Of a stretch of DNA of 64,000 nt, positions 39,087 to 48,214 are shown one piece after another (the first letter of the stretch is position 1; each line of letters begins with the position of its first letter). The stretch is taken from NCBI GenBank assembly GCA_012516125.1, contig JAAYXB010000039.1, positions 1 to 64,000 on the forward strand, written 5' to 3'. The translations under genes and the position numbers were made by a program. Under the pieces are notes generated by a model. That model was not told where the DNA came from. It did no database searches and saw only the letters and a program-made list of their open reading frames with translations. Source of the stretch: Bacillota bacterium (GTDB lineage Bacteria; Bacillota; SHA-98; UBA4971).

Positions 39087-39203
39087 GAGTGCAGGAATGC
39101 CCCCGACCTTTGGGAGGGGTTGCCGGTGTTGCACTCTCTCTTTGAGTCACCGGCAACCCCCAGATGTTGGCAAGGTCGGACCAACTAACGAACCCTCACT
39201 TAG
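39079..39203 (+). repeat. Dispersed palindromic element type B, copy B2
   Basis: CTAAGTGAGAGTGCAGG...GAACCCTCACTTAG with core TTGCACTCTCTCTTTGAGT between GGTTGCCGGTG and CACCGGCAACC. Confidence 0.9.
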
Positions 39204-39273
39204 CGCCGCGCTCGGTACAAAGTATTTCTGAATCACGGCGAGAGAACAGCACGGCTTTCATCACCTTCGGTAT

Positions 39274-39305
39274 GGGCCCCACGAAAAAAGTGGGGGCCTG
39301 TTTTC
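39274..39305 (+). terminator. Rho-independent terminator downstream of ddl
   Basis: GGCCCCAC-gaaaaaa-GTGGGGGCC tgTTTTCC. Confidence 0.7.
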
Positions 39306-39908
39306 CGTTTCCAGCAGGAGATTCCAGCAGCGCGTCGAATCACTTCCTTAAGTTCGTTCATACATGCTAGAAAGCTCGGGCGGATCGGATGACGGCGGCG
39401 AAGCGTCTGCCTCGCACCTTGCCCTGTGTACAGGGTTGCCCAGTCGTCCGTCCAGACGGGCATCGCGCCGGTTGCCGGCGTGCGAGCGTGTGTGCGCCCG
39501 CGGCGAGCCTTGAGCACGCCCCTTTCCGCGTCTCTGGGCCTGCGGATATCCTGGCTCCGTGGCTATGCGGAGGTGCGGAGGGAGTTCTGCTGCCAGGTTC
39601 ATTCAGCCACACAAGAAAGGAAGGCGCAAGTCGCGTGTGCGTGGGCCGGCAGCATCTGAGCTCCTGGGCATGTGGTCGAACGGGCCGGGGCGGTGCCGCT
39701 GCGAGGCGCGGAGGGGTGCCGGGAAACAGGAGAGGGGGGTGAGCGGCTGCCGGAATGGCGCTCGGCAAGCGCGCGGCTGTCCCGGACCTTAGTCGGTCAG
39801 GAAAGCTACCGGGAAAGGTCCTGGAGAGCCTGACAACCGGTCATGGGGCATCGTTGGAAAAGTTCCAGTGCGGAAGTCTCCATGCGAATCCAGAAGGAGG
39901 TTCTCAAG

Positions 39909-41165
39909 GTGCGTAAAGCCATCCTGATCGCTCTGTGCATGGTTGTGCTCGTCGCCGCCTGCGGCCTTGGAGTGTCCGCAAAGGAGACACTCAACGTCAT
40001 CTACATGGCTCAGGCGGGGTACCAGCCCGATGACATCCGTGACATGGCCGACCTCTTCGAGTTCCTGACGGACACCAAGGTCAACATCACCTTCGTGAAG
40101 TACGACGAGCAGCACGAGAAGATCGTCGCCTCTGCCGTGGCACCCGTGGCCACGTACGACGTCATACTCCTCGACCTCATCTGGACTGCGGAATTCGCTT
40201 CGAAGAAGATGGTTGTGCCCCTCGATGACAAGATCACACCTGAGATGCGGAAGGACATAGCCCCGGCCATTATGGACGCCTTCGTGTTTGACGGCAAGAC
40301 GTGGGCCATGCCGTTCCTCGCCAACTTCCAGTTGTTCTTCTATAACGCCGACATGATCAAGAAGGCAGGCTTCGGCGGCCCGCCGAAGACCCTTGAAGAA
40401 ATGGTCGAGCAGATGAAGGCCATGAAGGCCAAGAACATCGTCAAGTACCCCTGGACCGACTCATGGAACCAGAAAGAGGGCCTTGTCTGCGAGTACGTGT
40501 GGCTCACCGGGGCGTTTGGCGGCGACACGTTCGATGCCAGCGGCAAGCCTATCTTCAACGAGGGCCCCGGCGTCAAGGCGCTTGAGTTCATGGTGAGCCT
40601 TCTCAAGGAGGGTCTCGCCAACCCGAAGTGCCTGACCAACGACGAGACCGCGGCGAAGGACGACTTCATCTCGGGCAACGCTGCCTTTACCACGAACTGG
40701 ACGTTCCAGTACGCCCTGATGAACGACCCGGCGGTGTCGAAGGTCGTCGGCGCAGGCGAGATGGGGCTCATCCCGGTATCCAGTACCGTGGCTGACAAGA
40801 AGAAGACGGCGTCTGTCAGTGGCTTCCAGGGTGCTGCTATCATGGCCAACTCCCGTAAGAAGGATCTGGCCTGGAAGTACGTGAAGTTTATAACGAGCCC
40901 GCTGGTGCAGAGGTCCTATCTGCAGGAGATGCCTGTGTGGACTTCGGTCCAGAAGAGCGCGTACGCTAACATGATGGACGAGACGATGGCGGTTAAGAGC
41001 GAACAGATCGCTGCCGTGCACCACAGGCCGAAGGTGCCGCCGTATCCCGAGGTGTCCTCCATCCTGCAGAGGTACATCCACCTGGCGCTCCAGATGAAGA
41101 TGGAGCCGAAGGCGGCGCTGGATAAGGCAGCCGAGGAGATCAAGGCCGTGCTGGCGAAGAAGTAG
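39909..41165 (+). CDS. Extracellular solute-binding protein (family 1, carbohydrate ABC), lipoprotein-like
   Basis: MVVLVAACGLG lipobox-like; LNVIYMAQAGYQPDDIRDMADLFEFLTDTKVNITFVKYDEQHEKI; SD aaggagg before the GTG. Confidence 0.9.
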   Translation: MRKAILIALCMVVLVAACGLGVSAKETLNVIYMAQAGYQPDDIRDMADLFEFLTDTKVNITFVKYDEQHEKIVASAVAPVATYDVILLDLIWTAEFASKKMVVPLDDKITPEMRKDIAPAIMDAFVFDGKTWAMPFLANFQLFFYNADMIKKAGFGGPPKTLEEMVEQMKAMKAKNIVKYPWTDSWNQKEGLVCEYVWLTGAFGGDTFDASGKPIFNEGPGVKALEFMVSLLKEGLANPKCLTNDETAAKDDFISGNAAFTTNWTFQYALMNDPAVSKVVGAGEMGLIPVSSTVADKKKTASVSGFQGAAIMANSRKKDLAWKYVKFITSPLVQRSYLQEMPVWTSVQKSAYANMMDETMAVKSEQIAAVHHRPKVPPYPEVSSILQRYIHLALQMKMEPKAALDKAAEEIKAVLAKK

Positions 41166-41171
41166 GCGCTT

Positions 41172-41370
41172 CTAAGTGGGGGTGCAAAAATGCTTCCGAC
41201 TTTTGGGAGGGGTTGCCGGTGATTGCACGAGGGGTGTCAAAATCCGGCCACTGGCCTGACCGGCCGGATTTTGGCGAAGCGCGCCCCGCTTGGGGCGCCG
41301 TCCCCGAGCGCAACACCGGCAACCCGGCAACTACTGGGAATTGGGCAAGGACCAACGCACCCTCACTTAG
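41172..41370 (+). repeat. Dispersed palindromic element type A, copy A4
   Basis: CTAAGTGGGGGTGC...GCACCCTCACTTAG. Confidence 0.95.
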
Positions 41371-41410
41371 CGGCCGTGCGCGAGGGCCGCGGCAGCAGAT
41401 GGCGCGGCCC

Positions 41411-41484
41411 TCAGTCTCTCTTTGAGTCACCGGCAACCCACCAGATGGTGGCAAACGGGGAGGAACTGACGAACCTTCACCTCG
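41411..41484 (+). repeat. Dispersed palindromic element type B, copy B4 (right half only)
   Basis: TCTCTCTTTGAGTCACCGGCAACCCACCAGATGGTGGCAA...GACGAACCTTCAC aligns with the right half of B2. Confidence 0.8.
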
Positions 41485-41521
41485 CGCGAGTTGGGAAGGG
41501 GTTCCACGGGGGTAACGCGAG

Positions 41522-42472
41522 ATGTCTTTACGAAGACGTGATTCCGACGGAAGAAGGCTGGCATGGGGGCTGCTTGCCCCTAGCACCGCCCTGATAGTCG
41601 CCGTGGTCATCGGTCCCCTCCTCTTCGCGCTCTACCTCAGCTTTCAGGAGGCAGAGCCGACGGTGGGCGGGATAAACATGAGGTTCGTCGGGCTTGCCAA
41701 TTACGTGCACTACTTCGTCCGTTCGGACCTCTTCTGGCCGGCGGTGCGCGTGACGATCTACTTTACCGTGGTCTCTCTCGTCATCGAGCTTGTGCTTGGG
41801 ATCGCCATGGCGCTGGTGCTGAACGAGAAGTTCGCAGGCAGGTCGTTCGTGCGCGCGATCATTTTGCTCCCATGGGCCGTTCCCACCGTGGTGAACGCGC
41901 GAATGTGGGAGTGGATATTCGCGGGTTCCAAGTTCGGCGCGCTGAACGGGCTCATGAAGGTGCTTCACGTGTTCCCGCCGACCTACGACCGGGTCTGGCT
42001 GGGGTTTGACGTGCCGTTTGAGGGCGTTCCGATACTGGGGCCTTTCTTGAAGTGGATGGGCGTCACGCGAGCGCTCAACATGATTATTCTCGCCGATACG
42101 TGGAAGGTGACGCCGCTCGTGGTGCTTCTCGTGTTGGCAGGCCTGCAAACGATTCCCGACAGTTTGTATGAAGCGGCCACGGTGGACGGTGCGGGCTTCT
42201 GGCGGAAGCTCACTCACATAACGCTGCCGCTGCTCAAGCCGGTGCTCCTCGTCATCCTGGTGCTGCGCACCATGGAGCTTTTCCGTGTGTTTGACATCAT
42301 TTACATCATAATGCAGTATTCCATCAGAGTGCTGGGCGTGCTCACCTATGAAGTAGGCATGAAGTTCCTGCATTTCGGCAGCGGTGCGGCGCTGTCGTTC
42401 CTGGTGGCCCTGTTCATACTCGGGCTCGCTCTCATATACATTCGCCTCTTTTACACGGAGGAAGGTTACTAG
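41522..42472 (+). CDS. Carbohydrate ABC transporter permease (MalF/UgpA type)
   Basis: Six-TM; EAATVDGAGFWRKLTHITLPLLKPVLLVILVLRTMELFRVFDIIYIIM (EAA loop). Confidence 0.93.
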   Translation: MSLRRRDSDGRRLAWGLLAPSTALIVAVVIGPLLFALYLSFQEAEPTVGGINMRFVGLANYVHYFVRSDLFWPAVRVTIYFTVVSLVIELVLGIAMALVLNEKFAGRSFVRAIILLPWAVPTVVNARMWEWIFAGSKFGALNGLMKVLHVFPPTYDRVWLGFDVPFEGVPILGPFLKWMGVTRALNMIILADTWKVTPLVVLLVLAGLQTIPDSLYEAATVDGAGFWRKLTHITLPLLKPVLLVILVLRTMELFRVFDIIYIIMQYSIRVLGVLTYEVGMKFLHFGSGAALSFLVALFILGLALIYIRLFYTEEGY

Positions 42473-42539
42473 AGCCGAGACCGTCTGTGCCACGATGCGG
42501 TCGGGCGGGCCTGGATAGACGAAACCCGGGGGGATCGAT

Positions 42540-43445
42540 GTGAACTTCCCGCGAAGGAAAGGCAAAATGCTGCTCTGGCTGCGGCGCGCGGCGCTTTACC
42601 TCGCGGTAGCGTCCATTGTGGTCTGGACGCTGGCGCCCGTTGCGTGGCTCGCTATCTCAAGTATCACGCCTTACAACGAGCTCATATCCGACCGGGCGAC
42701 CCACTGGCTTCCTCGCCACCCGACCTTCGCGAACTTCAAGGTCATGTTCAACCTTTCGAGCGAGGTCGGCGAGCGGTTCGTGTACGCCATCCGAAACAGC
42801 ATGATCGTGGCAAGCTCCGTGACCGCGATATGCCTCGTGGCCGGCACGCTCGCAGCGTATGCCCTGGCGCGGCTGCCCGTGAGGGGGAAGAAGGCCCTCG
42901 TGCTGTCCCTCATGTCCATAAGGATGCTTCCGACCATCGCTCTTGTGATACCGTTTTTCGTGATCGTATCGTACATCGACTACGGGTTCATGGGCATTGG
43001 GTCTTCGTTCCACCTCTTCGATACAAAGCTCAACCTTGTCATTCTCTACACCACCTTTATCCTGGGGTTCGTCATCTGGATTATGCGGGGCTTTTTCCTC
43101 ACAATCCCGATGGAGCTGGAGGAGGCCGCCCGCATCGACGGATGCACGAGGCTGCAGGCGCTCCGTCACGTCGTGCTGCCGCTTTGCGCGCCGGGCCTGG
43201 TGGCCACCGGCATACTCTCCTTCCTGCTGGCCTGGGACGAGTTCCTCCTGGCCCTCATTTTCACCAGGTCCAACAACGCTATCACGTTGCCCCTTTTCAT
43301 CGCAGAGCTGGGGAGCCAGTACATAACCGCCTATGATCAGATATCCGCAGCAGGGATCATGGCTGCGATTCCGCCCGTGGTCCTGGCCCTTCTCTTCCAG
43401 AGGTTCATCGTACAGGGACTGACATCAGGGAGCGTGAAGGGATGA
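42540..43445 (+). CDS. Carbohydrate ABC transporter permease (MalG/UgpE type)
   Basis: EEAARIDGCTRLQALRHVVLPLCAPGLVATGILSFLLAWDEFLLALIF. Confidence 0.93.
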   Translation: MNFPRRKGKMLLWLRRAALYLAVASIVVWTLAPVAWLAISSITPYNELISDRATHWLPRHPTFANFKVMFNLSSEVGERFVYAIRNSMIVASSVTAICLVAGTLAAYALARLPVRGKKALVLSLMSIRMLPTIALVIPFFVIVSYIDYGFMGIGSSFHLFDTKLNLVILYTTFILGFVIWIMRGFFLTIPMELEEAARIDGCTRLQALRHVVLPLCAPGLVATGILSFLLAWDEFLLALIFTRSNNAITLPLFIAELGSQYITAYDQISAAGIMAAIPPVVLALLFQRFIVQGLTSGSVKG

Positions 43446-43561
43446 CCCTCGTTAGTTCCTCACACTTTGTCAGCATCTGGGGGTCGCCGGTGTTGCACAC
43501 TCTCTCTCTTTGAGTCACCGGCAACCCCAAAAGCCGGAAGCATTCCTGCACTCTCATTTAG
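43443..43561 (-). repeat. Dispersed palindromic element type B, copy B3
   Basis: CGTTAGTTCCTC...CATCTGGGGGTCGCCGGTGTTGCACACTCTCTCTCTTTGAGTCACCGGCAACCCCAAAAGCCGGAAGCATTCCTGCACTCTCATTTAG. Confidence 0.85.
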
Positions 43562-43660
43562 GGGTCGTACCTGTGTTTGGGGTAGGGCTTGTGACCCTTC
43601 AGGCCTGCCGCATCGCATCCTGTGCGGGTTTTCTGAAGGACTTTTGCTCCTGTACGAAGA

Positions 43661-45019
43661 ATGTATTATCACCGTCAGGTCTCCAACACGGGCGGTGGAC
43701 GAGGTTTCGGCTCACCGTGGCCCGCGGAGGAAAAGCCGCCGGAGGAAAGGAGCGCAAGGGCGTTGGCAGGGATCTCTCGCCTTCGGGCCTGGACGGTTCC
43801 AAAAGGCAACCAGAAGCTCGTAAAAACCATCAATCGCAATATCGTGCTGAATATCGTCAGACAGCACGGGCCCATCTCGCGCGCCGACGCCGCCAGGATG
43901 AGCCAGCTTTACCCGGCCACGGTCTCATCCATCGTGAACGAGCTCATCGCCGAGGGATTCGTTCGCGAAGTAGGGCTCGGCGACTCTACCGGCGGCAGGC
44001 AGCCGGTAATGCTCGAGCTGAACCGCGGGGTCTATGTGGCGTGCGGCGCATCCATAGAGGTGGGGCGGGTACGGGTGTGCCTCACAGACCTGGATGCCCG
44101 GGTGCTCGCCAGGGCCGAGCGGCCTCTCTCGTGGCAGGAGGGTCCGCGCAAGAGCCTCCCCGCTATCGCCTCCGCCATTCGCGAGATCATCGAGTCGGGC
44201 CGGGTGCCGCCCGAGAAGGTCCTCGGCATCGGCGTGGTTTACCCGGGGCCGGTCGACACATCCACAGGAGCCATCCAGGCGTCGCCGCACATGCCTGGAT
44301 GGGGCGGGTTCTCCCTCAGGGCGGCTCTGGAGGACGAGCTCGATCACGAAGTGCTTGTGGATAACGACGCAAACGCTGCTGCCTGGGGTGAGAAGTGGTT
44401 TGGCGCGGCAAAGGGGCACTCCAGCTTCCTCTACGTCATGGCCGACTACGGCCTCGGGGGCGGGATAGTCATCGACGACAGGCTCTATCGGGGGCGCAAC
44501 GATGGGGCTGGCGAGATCGGCCACATGACCGTGGACATTGACGGCCCGCAGTGCAAGTGCGGCAATTTCGGGTGCCTTGATGTCATGGCATCGGGTACCG
44601 CCATCGCCCGAAAGATGATAAGCGACATCAAGCGGGGCGCCGAGACGCTGTGCAGAGACCTCGTGGGCGGGGACATCGAGGCCATCACTATGGACACCGT
44701 GCTTGAGGCCGCGGCAATGGGGGACCCACACGCCCGGGCGATAGTCGAGGAGAGCGGCCGGTACGTCGGCATCGGCCTCGCCAACCTCGTCAACTGCTTC
44801 AACCCTGAGCTTATCGTCCTTGGGGGGCAGCTTGCCCTCCGCAGCAGCCTGTTCTTCACAAGCGCCAGGGAGACCGCGAGACGCCGCGCCTGGCCTGTTC
44901 TGGGCAAGGATCTCGACGTGGTTCTCTCGGCGCTCGGGCACGACGCGTGCGTCATCGGTGCGGCGAGCCTGGTGCTGACGAAGGTGTTCGAGTCGCCGAG
45001 CATCAGGGCGTACGCTTGA
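43661..45019 (+). CDS. ROK family transcriptional regulator (start uncertain, likely ~43760)
   Basis: HTH NRNIVLNIVRQHGPISRADAARMSQLYPATVSSIVNELIAEGFVRE; VYPGPVDTSTG; DNDANAAAWGEKWFGAAKG; ROK Cys motif CKCGNFGCLDVMASG. Confidence 0.93.
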   Translation: MYYHRQVSNTGGGRGFGSPWPAEEKPPEERSARALAGISRLRAWTVPKGNQKLVKTINRNIVLNIVRQHGPISRADAARMSQLYPATVSSIVNELIAEGFVREVGLGDSTGGRQPVMLELNRGVYVACGASIEVGRVRVCLTDLDARVLARAERPLSWQEGPRKSLPAIASAIREIIESGRVPPEKVLGIGVVYPGPVDTSTGAIQASPHMPGWGGFSLRAALEDELDHEVLVDNDANAAAWGEKWFGAAKGHSSFLYVMADYGLGGGIVIDDRLYRGRNDGAGEIGHMTVDIDGPQCKCGNFGCLDVMASGTAIARKMISDIKRGAETLCRDLVGGDIEAITMDTVLEAAAMGDPHARAIVEESGRYVGIGLANLVNCFNPELIVLGGQLALRSSLFFTSARETARRRAWPVLGKDLDVVLSALGHDACVIGAASLVLTKVFESPSIRAYA

Positions 45020-45027
45020 GGGCATCT

Positions 45028-45077
45028 CTAAGTGAGGGTGCGGGGATTCTCTCGATTTTGGGCGGGGTTGCCGGTGA
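45028..45077 (+). repeat. Dispersed palindromic element, left-half fragment B6
   Basis: CTAAGTGAGGGTGCGGGGATTCTCTCGATTTTGGGCGGGGTTGCCGGTG, then diverges. Confidence 0.75.
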
Positions 45078-45127
45078 CCCGGACAGAAAGTTCTGTGAAG
45101 AATCGCTGGGCCCGCGCGAGGGTTCCG

Positions 45128-46393
45128 ATGCGCGCCGCCGGTCTCGTCCTCGCGGCCATCCTCCTTGTTGCCTCCGTCGGCGTGTGGTCCTTACGTGTTG
45201 CGGCCGGTTCTCAGGTGAGGCTGAACGTGATCTACATGGCCCAGGCAGGCTACCAGCCCGAGCACTTCGAGGAGATGACGCGGGAGTTCACGAAGGAGAC
45301 CGGTATCGATGTCGCGGTCAACTTCGTTCGCTACGACGAGGAGTATCAGAAGATCGTCACATCCGCCACATCGCCTGTGGCCACGTACGACGTGGTGCTG
45401 GTGGATCTCATCTGGGTCGCGGAGTTCGCGGAGAAAGGCTACGTGGTCCCGCTTGACCAGGGCCTTGCCGCTAAGGCGAGGCAGGACATCTCTCCCACCA
45501 TCCTCAACGCCTTCGAGCACCGTGGCCGAATCTGGGCCATGCCCTTCCTGGCGAACCTCCATTTTCTCTTTTACAACGCGGACATGCTGGGGCGTGCCGG
45601 TTTCGGCGCGCCGCCGGGGACCGTCGAAGAGATGGAAGCCCAGATGCGGGAACTAAAGCGCAAGGGAATAATCGAGTATCCCATGATCGCCTCGTGGAAC
45701 CAGAAGGAGGGTCTCGTCTGCGAATACGTATGGCTCGTCGGGGCGTACGGCGGCGATATCTTTGACTTGCGCGGCGAGCCGGTCTTCAATCGGGGACCGG
45801 GGGTGCTCGCCCTCGAAGCGATGGTGCGGTGGGTGCGGGAGGGCCTTGTGAACCCGCTTGCTCTCACCGCGGACGAGCTTGTGGCGAAGGATGTCTTCAT
45901 CGCCGGCAGGGCGGCGTTCGTGCCCAACTGGACGTTTCTGTGCGGCCTTATGAACGACCCCGCTGTTTCGCACATCGCCGGCAAGGCCAGGATGGCACTG
46001 CTGCCGGTGGCGCGGGCGGTGCGCGATAAGTCCGGCCGGGTCTCGTCATCCGTCAGCGGGTTCCAGGGGCTTGCCGTGATGGCCAACTCTTCCCATAAGC
46101 AGGAGGCGTGGAGGTACGTCGAGTTCATGACAAGCCCTGCGGTCCAGGGCAGGTTCCTGGAGGAGGTGCCGGTGTGGACCTCCCTTCAGATGAGCCCTGA
46201 TGCCCGGGCGAAAGACCCGTCACTCGATATCAAGCTGGAGCAGATGCGGTGGCTGCACCACCGCCCCAAGCTCGCTAGATACCAGGAGATTTCCGCGATC
46301 ATGCAGAGGTTCATCCACGCCGCGCTCGAGGGAACGATGTCGCCACAAGAGGCGCTGGACGCGGCGGTGGAGAGGATACACCGCCTGCCCTAG
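45128..46393 (+). CDS. Second extracellular solute-binding protein, paralog of 39909-41165
   Basis: LNVIYMAQAGYQPEHFEEMTREFTKETGIDVAVNFVRYDEEYQKI; near collinear with the first copy; signal peptide without a lipobox Cys. Confidence 0.9.
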   Translation: MRAAGLVLAAILLVASVGVWSLRVAAGSQVRLNVIYMAQAGYQPEHFEEMTREFTKETGIDVAVNFVRYDEEYQKIVTSATSPVATYDVVLVDLIWVAEFAEKGYVVPLDQGLAAKARQDISPTILNAFEHRGRIWAMPFLANLHFLFYNADMLGRAGFGAPPGTVEEMEAQMRELKRKGIIEYPMIASWNQKEGLVCEYVWLVGAYGGDIFDLRGEPVFNRGPGVLALEAMVRWVREGLVNPLALTADELVAKDVFIAGRAAFVPNWTFLCGLMNDPAVSHIAGKARMALLPVARAVRDKSGRVSSSVSGFQGLAVMANSSHKQEAWRYVEFMTSPAVQGRFLEEVPVWTSLQMSPDARAKDPSLDIKLEQMRWLHHRPKLARYQEISAIMQRFIHAALEGTMSPQEALDAAVERIHRLP

Positions 46394-46455
46394 AGCGCGG
46401 GGCGGTTCGGTTCGCGCCGCTGGAGGTGGCCAGGCTGGACTACGGAGGGTGTCGG

Positions 46456-48111
46456 GTGAGTGCCGGTCGAGGAAAACCTGGCATGCGTGTGACGGAGCGG
46501 GTGCGTCTCGGCTTTGCCGCGATCGTTTGGTCCACGTTCGTCCTGAGCCTTCTCACCTTCTATGCCATATCCCATCTCACGGCGGCCCTTCACCAGATCA
46601 ACACGTGCGACGTCCCGGCCATCCAGCTCAGCGGCGAGATCTCGAAGAAGATATACCAGACCACAGGGAACGTGTACCTGACCATCGCCGGCGGCGGCAA
46701 GGTGGCGCGGCCCGAGGACCAGCTCAACGAGGTGAAGATGCTGCTGGGCAGCCTCGAGGAGCTTCTCCGGCGGCACCCCAGCCGAAACGTCCGCGCCATC
46801 CTGCCGATGCTCGATGATATCGCCGATGCGGCAGGGGAGTACACGAGCGTGCTCGTGAGCATGCAGGCTGAAAAGGACCCGGAGAGGATGTATATGCTCC
46901 TGCGGGCGCTGTCCGGGAAGGGCGAATGGCTCATCAGCCGCTCGGAGCACATGCAGCTTCGGATATGGGAGCAGATAGGTCCCCGGATGGCGCGGACGGA
47001 GCGGCTGTCCATGCTGCTCAAGGCGGGAGTGGCGCTTGCCTTTGCCTTCGCCTTCATATTCGGCCTCCTTGTCTCAGGGGTCATCACAAAGACCCTCGTC
47101 GACGTGTCGCGCGGCATCCGCAGGGCCGCTGAGGCCGCGCATGGCGAAAGCGAGCGGTCCGCGCGCCTGTCCGCGGGCATGAGGGCATCGGCGGGCACGA
47201 CCCAGGCGGCGCTCGAGGCGGTTCTCCGGGCCTTCCACGGCGTCGTGGAGACGAGCAAGGTCTGCAGCGAAGCATCGCAAACGATAGCTGCCCGGATGGA
47301 GGTCGGCGCAGATGCCGCCCGGATGCTCGCCGACCGCACACAGGTGACGGCGAGGGCCGCCGAGAAGACGAAGTCCACCGTCTCGTCGCTCGGCCGCAGA
47401 GTCACCCTGGCGAGCGCGGTGATACGCGAGACCATCCTCATGGTGGACTGCAACGTGAGAACTGCGACGGAGGCGAGCTGCCACGTGGACGCGCTCCAGG
47501 AACAGATGGACCGTATTGACGCAGTGCTGCAGGGGATCACGAACATCGCGGACCAGGTAGGGCTCATCGCCCTGGATGCCCGTATAGCGTCGGCGCGGTC
47601 CGGCGACGCGGGTCGCGACTTCGGCAGGGTTGCCCAGGAGATCGGGAGCCTCGCCGAGATGAGCGCAAGCGCGGTGGAAGAGGTCAAGAAGCTGATGGAG
47701 GGGATAAAGGCATCCACCCTCGACGTGGTGAAGTCGTTGGGCGCCTCGGTCGAGCGCGTGCGGGGGCTTTCCCGCCAGTCCTCACGGGTGGAAGAGGTGT
47801 TTCGGGCGATACAGGCGTCCTTCGACGAGATCCTCAGCCTCATGGACGAGGTGGAGGACGCGGCGGGCAAGGGCGCAAGCGAGGCCAGGCTGGTTCAGGA
47901 TGCTATGGCGGAGATCCTGGAATCGGCCCGGCATGTGGCGCGACAGGCCGGGGAGCTCGCCGGCGAGATGCAGGAGCTCGCCGAGAGCGCTCAGGAGGCT
48001 ATAGGTGCGAGCGAGGCTCTGGTGGACGGAATCACTGGCCAGGCGAGGTCCGCGGAGGAGCAGTCGCGGCTTGCACGAGAGGTGCTGAAGGAGGTCGAGA
48101 CGCTCGCCTGA
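46456..48111 (+). CDS. MCP-like membrane sensor with divergent signaling tip
   Basis: Two TMs flanking a helical sensor; coiled-coil with ITNIADQVGLIALDARIASARSGDAGRDFGRVAQEIGSLAEMSASAVEEV. Confidence 0.8.
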   Translation: MSAGRGKPGMRVTERVRLGFAAIVWSTFVLSLLTFYAISHLTAALHQINTCDVPAIQLSGEISKKIYQTTGNVYLTIAGGGKVARPEDQLNEVKMLLGSLEELLRRHPSRNVRAILPMLDDIADAAGEYTSVLVSMQAEKDPERMYMLLRALSGKGEWLISRSEHMQLRIWEQIGPRMARTERLSMLLKAGVALAFAFAFIFGLLVSGVITKTLVDVSRGIRRAAEAAHGESERSARLSAGMRASAGTTQAALEAVLRAFHGVVETSKVCSEASQTIAARMEVGADAARMLADRTQVTARAAEKTKSTVSSLGRRVTLASAVIRETILMVDCNVRTATEASCHVDALQEQMDRIDAVLQGITNIADQVGLIALDARIASARSGDAGRDFGRVAQEIGSLAEMSASAVEEVKKLMEGIKASTLDVVKSLGASVERVRGLSRQSSRVEEVFRAIQASFDEILSLMDEVEDAAGKGASEARLVQDAMAEILESARHVARQAGELAGEMQELAESAQEAIGASEALVDGITGQARSAEEQSRLAREVLKEVETLA

Positions 48112-48214
48112 CGACAACATCCTCCGAAAGTGTGACAAGGGTCACATCGCCGGGCCGCCCCAACGTTTAACATGTAAAGCAGAAGAAGACCTGCAGTAAC
48201 CAAAAGGAGGGATC

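Noticed and set aside
39389-39742. Overlapping ORFs between ddl and SBP1
   Set aside because: Compositionally biased on both strands, no SD, no recognisable domain; treated as non-coding.
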